NCBI GenBank assembly: GCA_900291925.1
Contig: UWYS01000006.1
Span: 992,001-1,056,000, forward strand
Source of the DNA: Thecaphora thlaspeos
Lineage: Eukaryota; Basidiomycota; Ustilaginomycetes; Urocystidales; Glomosporiaceae
Direction of reading: 5' to 3'
DNA length: 64,000 nt
This document shows, in pieces, positions 1 to 10,776 of this stretch; within the stretch, counting starts at the first letter, position 1, and each line of letters starts with the position of its first letter. Position numbers and translations under genes: made by a program. Below the pieces are notes generated by a model. That model was not told the DNA's origin. It saw nothing but the letters and a program-made list of their open reading frames with translations, and made no database searches.

Positions 1-2647
1 CCTCACTCGGATTCGGGCTCGTCTGACTGCCCGGCCTGGTCCAGTAAGCCGTCGCCCCTGCGGTGGCCGCTGCACTTGCAACGCTGAGGGACGAGGCTGC
101 CGATAGGCATTGAGACTCCTCGGCCGCATGGCGACGATTGGAGGGGCACCTTGGCCGGCGAAGCGGCGGGAGAAGTGTCGGAGGCTTCGGCGGCGCAAGA
201 GACGTAAAGGACGAGGCGGAGGAGCTGGTGGCGGTCGGGTTACCCGTCGAGGAAGCGTTCTTCGAGACAATCGCAACGGGGGCTTCCGGTACTGACGAGG
301 CTTCTCCCCGCTCTGGACCGATTGCAGGCGTCCCGAGAGTCGTTTTCGGAGATGTCGGCTGAGGCGTGGCGGCCATCGTCGATGCCGTGCTGGCCCTGCT
401 GCGGTTCGACTTGCGCGACCACGGCCAAGCGCTGGGTCCGTGCCTGAGAGCCTTGCCTTTGCCCCTAAAGTCCTGGACACGGTCGACAGTCATGCCGTTG
501 CCGTTGCCGTTGCCGTCGCCATTGCCGGCCCTCGCTCGCTCCGCGTTCTCGTCGAGATCTTCCCAATTTCCTTCTTCTTGCTTGGCTTTACCCGCGCTCT
601 GCTTCTTCGCAGTCGACCGCAGCGTGTTTCCCTGCTTGTCCTTCGAGAGGCCTGCAGAACCCTTGCGTTTGAGGCTGCTCTGCCTCCACCAGGGCAACGC
701 CGCCGAGCCCGCGAGACGCTTCTTGCCCTGGGCGTGATGGAGATTCTGAGCCCTCAGGCTCATGGTCGAGCTCCGCTTGCTTCTCAACGTGCTCGCACTG
801 TGCACGCTGCCTTCCCTCGATATCGCTGACACGCGCTTATTGCTCAGCCCCAATGTAACGGAAGCTTTGGCGTGGTTCTGCGCTGAGAACGTCGGCAGAG
901 TGCTACGAAGACGGATGTCGGCAGCCTTTGTTGCCGGGGTAAAGTCCATCGTCGTGGCTTGAAAAACCGCCTGCGGTTGAGAGGGGGCACGAGGGCGAGT
1001 ACCGTTGTGGGCTTTAACAGGCGCTGCCGGTGTCGAGGCGTCTGGCAAGCTCGACTCCTGCGATGTTGGGTCAGGCTGAGTAGCATTCGACGAGCTCCTC
1101 CCTCGACCTCTCAGCACGTTCATCAGGCTGAACGCCCTCGGCCGCCGCGCCGCTTGTGCGGGCGACGGTGGAGGCGGTGAGCCCGGTTGTACCGGTCCGC
1201 CGCTCGGACGAGGCGAAGTGCCCGCTTCGCCTGAGAGCCTGCCGTCTTGGCAGATGGTCGCCGTCTCGTCCAGGATTAATCTGGAGGCCTGCGTCAAGGC
1301 GGATGCTGTAGCTCTCTGTGCCGCTGAAACGACGGCCGTCGAAAGCATCAGCGCGTCTTCTGATGCCAGCAGCGTCGCTGGCTCGAAGTCGGACGAGGGA
1401 GCCGCTGCAGAGTACATCGAGGTCTGCGACTGTTCGCGTACCGGATGATGACTGCGCGGCGCCGCAGAGCTGACGGCTGGCTGCGGGCGCGGCGGCTGGA
1501 GGTTTGATATCTCGCTGCTGGCCCAACCGAGGTCCGTCTGGTTGTTGGATCCGCTGCTGCTCTCGGTGGTGTTGGTGGCGAAACTGAATCGGCTCTGTGG
1601 GTCGAGGACGGCGTAGCCCTCCGATTTTCCAGAGCTGGCACCTTGTGACGCCAGATCCTGGCTCGAGAGGGAGAAGCGGCTGGCCAGCTGCGCCGTTGCG
1701 CAGGCATCCTTTGCCTTTTCTGGCGAGGGGTCCGACGAGTTGTTGCTCGAGTTCTGGCGACGATCCTCCCACTCTGACTGCCAGTGCGCTGCTGGTCCAC
1801 GCGGCGTATACTCGTTGGCGTCGTCGAATCTCTGCGTGGCTCCGTCGGAGTCGGTCCTTTCCGTTGCCTCGACCGACGGTCGCCTCTCCCAAAACGACAG
1901 GAGGTGCGCCCTGCCCTTCTCAGTCGATGCTCCCGCCTCGTTGTTGATCAAGGCCGACATTGGCTCGCGCAGAGTGGTGTCTTGGTAGCTGACTTCGCCG
2001 ATCCCCAGCCCGGCCTCTTCGCCAAAAGTGTCGAGGCCGTGCTGTATTGCGAGCAAGCCGTCTGCCGTGAGCCTCAACGAGCCCGATCCTAGCCCCGCCT
2101 TAAGCGCCATGGCGAGGTTCGGCGAGATGGGTGTGGGGGCATGTCCATGATCTGATTCGAGCGCCTCGAGGGCGCTGGCAGCCTCTTCTCTGCCGGCGAC
2201 GCTTTCGTGGTCGCGGATCGACTCGGACTCCTCGATCAGCGGCGGGTCGCGAGGCGTTGCGCTGATGCGGTGAACCGAGCGTCGCTGCTTCTGCGCCGCA
2301 AGGCACTCATCCTCGTGTGCAATTGCTGGTAAAGTACTGGCGGTGATAGGTCCGTGGGCGGCGAGCTCGTTGGGTCCACCGGCATATTCCGGTGGCGCCG
2401 GCCGGTGACGGATCGGGCCGGCCCCGCTGCGGCGGAGCTCTCTCGGTATGAGAGGCTGGTATATGCTGCCCTTGTCGTGTGCGGCAGAGCCGGGCTGCGA
2501 TCGGAGCCTCCCGTCGAGCGACCTCGGCACATCCGTCCGCCGCGCGGCCGATTGCTGGTGACCCTCTTGATCCGGTGGCAGGTGCGTCTGAAAGTTGTGA
2601 GAGCTGACCGCCGAAGGATGGTATGGAGCCGACTGGGTCTGACCCAT
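1..2647 (-). CDS. Hypothetical Ser-rich protein with N-myristoylation-like start (3' end outside window)
   Basis: The frame is open from the ATG at 2647 to the left edge, at least 882 codons, with no intron needed and no stop reached, so the C-terminus is missing. The ATG follows an in-frame TGA at 2761-2759 and is the first Met after it. The protein begins MGQTQS, which fits the N-myristoylation pattern (Gly2, Ser6), so membrane anchoring is plausible. The rest is low-complexity, rich in Ser, Ala, Pro, Gln and Arg, with a short Asn/Gly repeat coded by the GCCGTT-type repeat near 494-527. I recognise no domain, and a catalytic domain could lie beyond the window. That this frame is coding rests on its length, its natural composition, and the broken state of the other two frames on this strand. 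The function is unknown. Confidence 0.7.
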   Translation of the reverse strand, partial: MGQTQSAPYHPSAVSSHNFQTHLPPDQEGHQQSAARRTDVPRSLDGRLRSQPGSAAHDKGSIYQPLIPRELRRSGAGPIRHRPAPPEYAGGPNELAAHGPITASTLPAIAHEDECLAAQKQRRSVHRISATPRDPPLIEESESIRDHESVAGREEAASALEALESDHGHAPTPISPNLAMALKAGLGSGSLRLTADGLLAIQHGLDTFGEEAGLGIGEVSYQDTTLREPMSALINNEAGASTEKGRAHLLSFWERRPSVEATERTDSDGATQRFDDANEYTPRGPAAHWQSEWEDRRQNSSNNSSDPSPEKAKDACATAQLASRFSLSSQDLASQGASSGKSEGYAVLDPQSRFSFATNTTESSSGSNNQTDLGWASSEISNLQPPRPQPAVSSAAPRSHHPVREQSQTSMYSAAAPSSDFEPATLLASEDALMLSTAVVSAAQRATASALTQASRLILDETATICQDGRLSGEAGTSPRPSGGPVQPGSPPPPSPAQAARRPRAFSLMNVLRGRGRSSSNATQPDPTSQESSLPDASTPAAPVKAHNGTRPRAPSQPQAVFQATTMDFTPATKAADIRLRSTLPTFSAQNHAKASVTLGLSNKRVSAISREGSVHSASTLRSKRSSTMSLRAQNLHHAQGKKRLAGSAALPWWRQSSLKRKGSAGLSKDKQGNTLRSTAKKQSAGKAKQEEGNWEDLDENAERARAGNGDGNGNGNGMTVDRVQDFRGKGKALRHGPSAWPWSRKSNRSRASTASTMAATPQPTSPKTTLGTPAIGPERGEASSVPEAPVAIVSKNASSTGNPTATSSSASSFTSLAPPKPPTLLPPLRRPRCPSNRRHAAEESQCLSAASSLSVASAAATAGATAYWTRPGSQTSPNPSE

Positions 2648-5600
2648 CTTGGCAACGAGTGGAAAAAAGGTTCTTCGGCTGCTGAGGCTTGTAAGGGCGA
2701 GAGCGACGTTGCTTGTCAACCTTGTTGGTTGTGGTGAACTGGTGCGCGGACTCGAAGATCAAGGACGGAGATCGGAGACGAAGAGGCTGGCCTCGATCCT
2801 GCTGTTGTCGTGTTGGCAGCGAGTTTCGCTCAGCGTTCAAAGCCTTCCGCCGCCGCTTCTCGCTGGGGTATGTAGGTGGTGATGATGGTGTCCGGTCGGC
2901 GAAGGCTGGCCGAAAGGCTCAAATGCTGCGAGAGAACCCCTGATGTCTCACTTTGCCTCCAGGCTCGGCTGAGCTCCGAGGCTTTTGGCCACGGTGCTGG
3001 CGCGTTGGGCAGGAGGGTGGTGGCGGATGCAGCTTCAGCGCCCGGTGAACAGGAACTTGACGTGTCCGAAGTGAGACATGCAGAGAGGAAAGTCGTTGAA
3101 CGGATCGGGAGGTTGTTCGAGAACCCAACCTAGGCAAGGCCGCGAGCTGGCTGGACACGGCGGTGCGGACGCAGCAACACGGCACTCGAGCCAAGTCCAG
3201 CTTGGATCATGCGCGGCCAGCAGATTGTCGTTGTCGTCTGAGCCTTGACAAAGAACAGGGGGCAGGAGAAGGCTAGGCTGCCGGTTGATCGTGGTCGAGG
3301 CCGTGATCGTTTGAGGCGTCTGGGGATGAAAGGATGCTTGTGGAGGGATGGTGGAAAGGAGCGAAGAAGGCCGCGTTGGTGATAGGCGAGAAGCCTTGTC
3401 GAGGCCGAAGGGAGCGTAAGCGAAACAGGCCTGAGGATGGCTGAACGGACACGAGGAAGGAACGTAGGGAAGAGGAACGGGGGAGAGATAAATATAGTCA
3501 GACTAGAGACGTGGTGTAGGCTAGCGCCTCCAAGATGGGCAAAATTACGGATGGAAGGCAAGTGCACAGAGGCGCCGCCCGCTTCCGCTGAAGGCACATC
3601 ACCAATCCATTATTACAGCAACAGGAGCGGCTTTTGTCTCATGCTGGTAGCGAATCAACCGTCGCTGCCATTCAGATTTCCTTGCCAAGAAGCGCCTCTC
3701 CGAATAGCGATGGACATGGAGGCAAATGGTTGTATGAAGTCGATGACCTTGTCTGCATATGGAAAGGTACATACGACCGACCCAGTCAAGCTGGAAGTTG
3801 CGCGGCTTCGTTGAGTCGAGAGCAAGCTTCTGCATCATTCGCTCCTGTATCATATGGCCCAGGGCTTCTGTCGAGTCGGATTTACAGTACCCCTCGGGGC
3901 CCTGAACGGACATACGGTTGCCCAGACAGACAGCTGTGCTTGGCTGGCTGAGCCCTCCCAATGCGGAGCGCGAGGCTGCCGTCGTTAGGGTCTTGGATTC
4001 ATGGCGAACTCGACCGGAAAAAGCTAAGGATAGATGGCGGCTAGCGGGGGATTCAACGTCCACCGTCCACCAGCGAACATCACTTCTGTGAAATATTTCA
4101 CATATTTTATTTGTTTATTATCCGCTCCCTTGCAGATAGGTTGACCTGTACTTGCGCCGTTGTGCGAACCGTGCACATACATACGTGTTACTTACATGCA
4201 AGATAGCCACCGGCAAGCGGCGGAGCTCAGACAAGCGATGCTTCATCTGCTGCACCGTTGCGGCTCTTTAGCACCGCACTTGCGTGCGTGTGAGTATCGC
4301 GGCACAGTGCTGCCTCTGTTTGCTTCCGTTGGTGACCCACATCGGCAGGCCTAGCCCTGCCTGCTTCGTCTGCCAAGCTATTATTGGGAAACAGGATATC
4401 CAGAAGCGTACTACTGTACAATAGAACGTACGTAACATCATCGGGCGATGCACCCGTTCCTGGACTAGTCGTCGGCTCTCCTTATCCGCAAGGCTGAACA
4501 ACTCGATCACGAAGCGCCGCTCTCTGCGCGATAAAGGGACGACAGTACTACGAAGTCTGCATTCGTCCTCTTGTTAAAGTAGATCCTCGACGCTGTGTTT
4601 GGTAGATCCAACCTTCAACTTTTCCATCGAACATGAGGCTTGCTCTGCCTAGCTGGCAATGCTGGAGGTTGGCACGGCTCTGAAAGCGTTGCCGATCCAA
4701 GGGAGCGGAGTTGCTGGGACAGCCGGAAGGCGGACAAGTGGGGGGGGGAGGGGGTGGACATCAACCGTCCGCCGCCCAGATGGACGTACGCCGACGGACT
4801 GAGCCTGAAAAGCGAGCGGGATCCGCGCAGCCCGAGGGAGCAGCGAGGCGCGTGAGCAGCACTTAACTCCTGTTCCGCCCATGCGGAAGTTGAGCGCAAA
4901 GTGAGGCGAGCTGCTTTCGCAGGCTAGGCGAGGATGGCAAGAGAGGGCTGTCCGGTCCAGATGCGGGTGCTCCTGAGCAGGCAGGTCGCCACGGTTCTCG
5001 TACTGTACGACGCCATGCTTAGGCCTTTGCCCAAAGCCGCCGGGGCAGCTGAGACAAACGCGTCGTAAGTACGTAAAGGGATGGAGACGCGACGCTCACG
5101 CGGTTGCCGGCATCGAGGTTCGTCACTACTCTCTCGGTCGACCTCGAGGCGGCCTTTTCTTGCGTCCTCTGACATCGCCTTACATATATCGCTGACGATA
5201 CGCTTGCTGTCTGCCAGCGTGATGGCTTGCTCTTGTAGCCAAGAATTCCTCTCTTTTTGCGCTTCTGCTACGCTGTTTTGCGGACGGAATTCGCGCTTGG
5301 CAGCAAGGATCGGGGAGCGAGAACCATCAGCTCGATCTTCCATAGACCCGATACCTTTCGCTCGATCGGGATTTCATCAACCTCTCCACACGCTTGTTGC
5401 CGTGCTTCGGCTTCTTCCGCAGACTCTCATCGTGTCGGCTGCCTCGCCATGAGAGCTTCAAAGTTCAAGAGTTTCGTTCCTCTCTGTTGCTTGCAGTGCT
5501 TGATATGCTTATGTAATGCTGCGCCACTACATATGTTCCCTGGCCGAATACCACGACGTCCGGGCGAAGAGACGGTGCACGGACAGAGACGATCCTGTCC

Positions 5601-6544
5601 GAACCGAGGCGCTCTGCTGGCCTAGCCTGTTCGGCTTCGAGGACATCGGAGGGAAAAGAAAATTCTCCGAAATGATCGTCGAGCAGACGCTACCTCGTTG
5701 ATACCTCAGTCCAAAGTACAGTAGACCATCTCCTGAGTAAATTTGACTGTAGCCGTCTAGAGTGGGACAGAGATTGCCAGCTATCGAAACGGTGGCGTTG
5801 GCCTGGGATTGACGATCGTCTCGCCTTCCCTCTGGAGAGAGAGGCAGCGCGGCGAAGCAAGAGGTCACGACGAGGACAGGGAGGTACGGCGAATTTCTCC
5901 CGCCTCAGCGGCTGCCCGTCGGGCGCGTGCAAAGTCGCCGAGCCCAGATGATCCGTGCCCGAGCCTTATCGCTGTGTCAAAGCATGAAAGTGATTAGGAA
6001 GAACTCGACCAACAACTTTTCTGCCAGTCAAAAGTGCTTGCTCCCCTCCTGTCGGGAGGAGACGGATGATGAGATGGTTATCGTGTACCGTGCAAGGCCG
6101 GCAAACTCTCAAACAGATAGGTTGGACCATGCGCTGTCGTCGGCTCAACGTCGTCACCTCCCTACTCTGCCGTTTGTAAACTTTTTAGACCGGCGGACGG
6201 CGGAGGCTGGTTCGGTCGATTTTACAAGATCGTTCGCCACCCAACCTTAAAGCTAGCTGGGCGGGCCATCCGTCCAAGAAGCTTCCTTGCCGCCTCGCTG
6301 CCTGTCAGGGGCATCCGAGGGCGAAGGGGGCGAAGAGGTGCCGAGAGTTGCGACAAGTTTCCTCCGGCGATGCCGGGGCACGCTAAAATAGGCCAGGCTG
6401 CCCAACACCTGCTCTCAGCCCGCTCCGCTGTGGAGACAACAAAGACAAGGAGTCCCCCCCCCCTCGAGTTTGAACTGCTTGCTTCTACATCACTAACGAC
6501 ACCACCACTGCCATCACCACCAATTCACCGACCGGATCACATCA
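2648..6544. other. Upstream region of the first gene and gene-poor spacer
   Basis: No frame here looks like a conserved protein. A TATA-like TATATTTA read on the minus strand lies at about 3486-3495. It could serve the gene starting at 2647, which would give a leader of roughly 800 nt. The AT-rich patch near 4080-4120 contains a 16-bp perfect palindrome (4087-4102). A G-rich run lies at about 4738-4757. TACAGTA or TACTGTA occurs at 3883, 4412 and 5717. A 139-codon minus frame with an ATG (5343 to 4924) has a helical-looking middle, but it resembles nothing I know and has no clear splice partners. I leave it unannotated. Confidence 0.5.
4087..4102. repeat. 16-bp perfect palindrome in an AT-rich patch
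   Basis: TGTGAAATATTTCACA is its own reverse complement. It is followed by an AT-rich run to about 4120, which is unusual in this GC-rich window. It could be a dimeric regulator site. No gene starts nearby, so the target is unclear. Confidence 0.5.
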
Positions 6545-6645
6545 GTGAGCATTGTGCCACGAGCGGTCTCACCAACTACTCTCGCGCACCTTTGCTGACA
6601 GGCTGCTCCTTCTTCTTTCCCCTTCTCCTCTTTCTCTCTTCATAG
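6545..6645 (+). other. Probable 5'-UTR intron of the universal stress protein gene
   Basis: A GTGAGC donor at 6545 and a pyrimidine-rich tract ending in TTCATAG at 6645 frame a 101-nt segment. It has a TGCTGAC branch-like sequence and ends three bases before the ATG of the USP gene. The match to the coding introns of this window supports a leader intron; transcripts would settle it. Confidence 0.55.
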
Positions 6646-6648
6646 AAA

Positions 6649-7614
6649 ATGACTTCGCCCGCCGGCTCACCCAGCAACAGCGTCCCCTCGAGCCCTCGTC
6701 GGGGACTCTTCAGTCTGCCCAGTCTCAATCTCAAGAAGAACAACGGCAGCGGCAGCGTGGGTGATGTGACGCCTCCCAGCGGCGCCCAGACGCCTGGTGG
6801 CAACATGACGCAGATTGCCCAGACCCCCATCCTCGAGTCCCACAATCCCATGGACAAGATCAGCATCCCCTCCGAGGCGCGCGAGCAGCAGATCGTCGGT
6901 CTTCACGGAGGGAAGCTGGACGACGACAAGGCTAAAATCCTCATCGCCCTCGATGGAACAGAGGCCGGGGACCGCGCCTTCAAGTTCACCCTAGAGAGCA
7001 AGGTCATGCGCAGCGACAGCCACATCTTCCGTGAGTGACGAGGGCACCGGTAGATCATTATCAGAACAGAGCAAAGTCAGACCGCTCCTCTGCTCTCTCC
7101 GCCGATTGCGAAGAAAGGCTAACGTCTCGTGCCACTCACCGATGGAATATGCTCTGCCCAGTCTGCACCGTTCTGCCCGCCAACGTCGTCTCGACCCCTT
7201 GGGTGGCTGGTCCGCTTACGATCGACACCAAGAAGCAAAACGAGTTGCTCAAGCAGATCCGTCTGCAGGCCATCGACAAGCTCGGCCCTTACAAGTCGCA
7301 GCTAAAGGAAAAAGGTTACTCGGTCACCATCCACGTCCTCCACGGTGACGCCCGCGCCTCGCTTCTCCGCGTTGCCAACTTCCACGCCGTCGACCTTGTC
7401 GTTGTGTGAGATCTTCTTCCTGCCGCACTGTGTCGGAGAGATTCGTTTGCTGACAACCCCTCCTCTCCTTTGCCCTGCTCTCTTCTTCCTCCGCACACTT
7501 CGCAGCAGCAAACGCAACAGGAACTGGAAGAAGGGCCTCACGAGCGGTACCGTCTCCTCCTACCTGGTCTCGCACAGCACCGCTCCTGTCCTTGTTATCA
7601 AGTTTATCAAGTAG
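6649..7614 (+). CDS. Universal stress protein (UspA) domain protein
   Basis: Three exons (6649-7030, 7162-7405, 7506-7614) give 244 aa. The donors are GTGAGT and GTGAGA; the acceptors are CCCAG and CGCAG. A Ser/Pro-rich leader of about 90 residues precedes a UspA-like alpha/beta domain. Its first strand reads KILIALDGTEAGDRAF, followed by a long helix, the strand VTIHVLHGDA, a DLVVV strand, and the end SSYLVSHSTAPVLVI. UspA proteins bind ATP or AMP through a G-x2-G-x9-G-(S/T) loop. Here the segment after DLVVV reads SKRNRNWKKGLTSGT, so the last Gly-Thr is kept but the first two glycines are replaced. Nucleotide binding may therefore be weakened or lost. The role is probably cytosolic stress response. 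The gene is convergent with the DUF218 gene, 312 bp away. Confidence 0.85.
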
Positions 7615-7926
7615 ATCCTCCACATATTATCCCCACCCCACCACGCTGCTTTCAGCATTTTGTCATCTTAGAGCTTCCGTTTCCCCCCACCGTTGCGCGT
7701 GCCCCACCAATCATACCCCATATCGTAAGTAGGGTCATTTCCGTGTTCCCAAGAGCTGTGCGATTGTACTCGACCCGACCGCGGACAAACGGCGACGATG
7801 CAGACTAGACTGGGATCCACTTCATCCATACATTCCCAGGCGCAGGCGCAGGTGCAACACAACACTGTTCCTACGCCCATACCCTCTCTCGAATGCCCGA
7901 CTACCTCGTCCAGCCTGGACAGTCGT
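7615..7926. other. Convergent 3' spacer
   Basis: This 312-bp stretch lies between the USP stop and the DUF218 stop. It must hold both 3' ends. I see no gene in it. Confidence 0.6.
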
Positions 7927-9469
7927 CTAATGACCTTCTCTGCCGATCTGCAACCACCTGCTATCCGGCAGGAATCCCTTCTTCCCACTCGCCTTTACGG
8001 CCAGAGCTCCCCTTCCCCATCCCGTACCCGTCACCCTCAGATCCCACGGTAGGTTGTGCGGGTAGACGCCCTGCAGTCCGGAGTTGTCGGCGGGACACCA
8101 GTTGAGCAGGTCGGCAATCTCGGGCGCAGAGGCAAAGTACGGGTGGAAGCGACGGGTTGGATTGCGTTGGATCCGCTTGGCCTGCACAGACGGATAAAGG
8201 TAGAGGGAAGGGTATGAGATGAAGGGAAAGGTCCCTTGGGGGTGGAGACAGTGAACAAGAGGGACGGGGTTGGACGTACCTTGAGGCTGCCGTGGCAGCC
8301 GTACATGTCTTTCGTGAAGAGGTGGTAGGCCTTGACCTTCTGCTCGAGTTGTAAGCGTGGCGCGCACAGGGGAATGGGCGGGTGATTATCAGCTCCCAAT
8401 CGCTCGTTCTCATCCTTGGCGAACACGGAACACTCACCTCTCCCTTGTACTGCAACTCGATGTCGTCGCCTTCATCGTCGATGCCGACGTACTGGAAGGT
8501 CGGGCCCCCGGAGCCGCCGACGTACGCCTTGGTAGGCCACCTGACGGCCTTGGCGTGGAGCTCCTCGAACCTCTGCCGCTTGAAGCCATACCCGACGACG
8601 GTGAGCTTCTCAGGGTAGAAGCCCGTGTACTCGCGGAAACGCGCGATGGAGAAGAGGAGGTTTTCGAAACTGTCGAGGGCAAAGTTCTCCGTCGTCATAC
8701 GCACGTCCTGCAGGCCGTGGAGCGTCGCAACGGCCGCATTGGCGTGCGCCAGGCTACCGACTGTTGTCCTGCTTCCCGTCTCGCCGCTGCTGCCGGACGA
8801 AGACGAGGACGAAGAGGAGGAGGAGGACTTTCCGCTCTTGGGGTCCGACTCGGAGAGGCTGCCTGCGATGATGGGCAACTCCAGGCCGGCTGCGACTGCA
8901 AGCGAGAAGTAGGACTCGGCCTCGGTCTGGAGCGATGAGGGCCGCGTTTGGCCGCCACTGAAGATGATGAGGGCCTGCGAATCGCCATTCGCAATCTCTA
9001 CGCCGCGTTCAATATGCTTGTAGTACGTCTTCACGCTGCCGCCGCGCTGGTAGTCTTCCAAAATCCAGTTTTCGTCATTGCCTTTTTGGCGAACGTCGCA
9101 GCCGGCCCAGACAGCGTGGCCGGGGATGAGGACGAGGTGGTTCAAATTGGCGGTGCCGTTCCGTGGCGGCGGAACGACCTCCTTGAGGCTGTCGGGCGTG
9201 TCGCCGTGGAAGGTGGTCCAGCTGGCGTAGCCGGGCGGCGGAGGGGCCTGGCCGCTCCGCGAGCCGAAGAGCATGTAGCGGAGGTTGAGGAGTGCCGAGA
9301 GGGAGGCGAAGCCGAGCAGTAGGACAATCCCAAGGTTGGTGACGCGCGAGCGGGACGAGAGGCGGTCGTGGAGCGAGATGCCGCCCGGTTGGCCCGAATT
9401 GCCGTTGAGCGCGAGCGAGATGCCCGTCTTGCGCGAAGCAGAGAGCGAGCCGGATGGTCTTGAAAGCAT
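7927..9469 (-). CDS. DUF218 (YdcF-like) single-pass membrane protein
   Basis: Three exons on the minus strand (9469-8438, 8339-8280, 8181-7927) give 448 aa; all junctions are phase 0. Residues about 43-66 (TNLGIVLLLGFASLSALLNL) form one hydrophobic segment after a Ser/Arg-rich tail, which suggests a type II membrane protein. The rest fits the DUF218 fold: LVLIPGHAVWAG, then LIIFSGGQTRP followed by TEAESYFSLA, then FENLLFSIARFREYTG and LTVVGYGFKRQRFEELH. The last exon carries the conserved fungal tail with FHPYF and LLNWCPADNSGLQGVYP. A run of Ser codons in the middle of exon 1, preceding the SLAHANAAVATLHGLQDVRMT stretch, is probably a variable insert. The biochemical role of fungal DUF218 proteins is not established to my knowledge; bacterial relatives act at the envelope. 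Confidence 0.82.
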
Positions 9470-10776
9470 GGCGGCGGTGTTTCTAGCAGTCGTGACGGGT
9501 AGGCAGTGCGGACAAGGGTGTTGTGGTGTAGCTGAAAGTGCTATGCAAAGCGAGGAGAAGCAAAGCTGCTGGCACGCTCGAGTGCGGCTGGTCCGGTGCG
9601 CTAGCCTGCTAGCGTCGGATCGATCGGCGAGTTACGGGCCTTTGTGTGGCCAAATGGATGCAGAAGGGACGAAGGCCTCGGTGAGGACGTATAAGCAGAC
9701 TCAGGGCGGCGGTGACTGTATGGGAGAAGGCAAGGCGACCTTGCTTGGCGTGTGGAGTCGATACGCGGTCGGACGGCGCTGTCGAGTGCTAGTGCTCCTG
9801 CTACCCCGCCGCTGGAGCGTCGCTCGAAATCGAATCGTAGGCGGTGGCGGTCGCAAGCGTGTCTCGAGAGCGGGTGAGCTGGCTCTCCGAGGTGGGTCCT
9901 CTATCGCGGAGTGGTGAGCGACGTAGTGGTACTGTGTGTAGCCAGACAATAAGTCGACCGAAGGCAGAGGATTCGACGGTCCTGTCGCGGTGGGGGTGGC
10001 TTTGTGGATCTAGCGTCGCAGACGTCAGAGGCTGGTCGGCAGTGGTGATAGCGATGCGATACAGAGAGGAGAGTGATGCAGCGACCGTTGGGAGGTTGGA
10101 GGAGGAGCCGGCGGTTGCGGTGGGTGCGGGGATGATGGTGGTGGAAGCTGGCCGGGGGCTGGCTCTCTTGAAAATTGGGCAAGGGCTGACAGCGCGCTGG
10201 GGCGAGGGTCGAGCTTCGAGGTTGAGCCAGCCCACCGCCCCCCCGCCTTTGCCGCTCCTTTCGCCCGTTCCGCTCGCCGCGGGGTCGCGAGGCCCGTCAG
10301 CTGAGCAAAGGCCAAAGATAAAGTCTCCGCACACCGCTCACTCACAGCTCGCCGCCGCCACCTCGAGAACACTCAGGCAGGTCCCTTTGTCCTAGCTGCT
10401 TTCTTGATCACCACTTCTACGCTTCAATCACGTCGCAAAGTGACCATGGTGGTACATAGTTACCATGCTGAGGCTACTGCGAGCAGGCAGAAGAGTAGTC
10501 AGACCTTGGCTTGCCTCCCCACCCCGATCTCAAGGGCGAGGAGGTCAAGGCGCTGCGATCAGCTGGCTGCGCGCCGCACATCGCTTTCAGGCGCAAACAA
10601 AAGCAAGCGCCCGATCTCGCAGGTCACGCCTGGCTCTCGAGGGCTCCACATACGCATCGCCCCGCTCAGCCGGCAACGAGAATCTCAATACGACGCGACA
10701 TACAGGCACCACACAGACACGGCAAAGGCACAGCGACGTTGGTATTACAGATTTGCTCGCGACACGCTTGTCTGAC
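9470..10776. other. Spacer upstream of the DUF218 gene
   Basis: This is intergenic DNA between two tandem minus-strand genes. It should hold the DUF218 promoter and leader and the 3' end of the protease gene. The open frames here are Ser/Pro/Arg-rich and lack any family resemblance. A TATA-like TTATAC on the minus strand sits near 9690, about 220 bp upstream of the DUF218 ATG. Confidence 0.5.

Noticed and set aside
4924..5343. 139-codon minus frame with an ATG
   Set aside because: The middle looks helical, but there is no family resemblance, no neighbouring exon and no promoter evidence.
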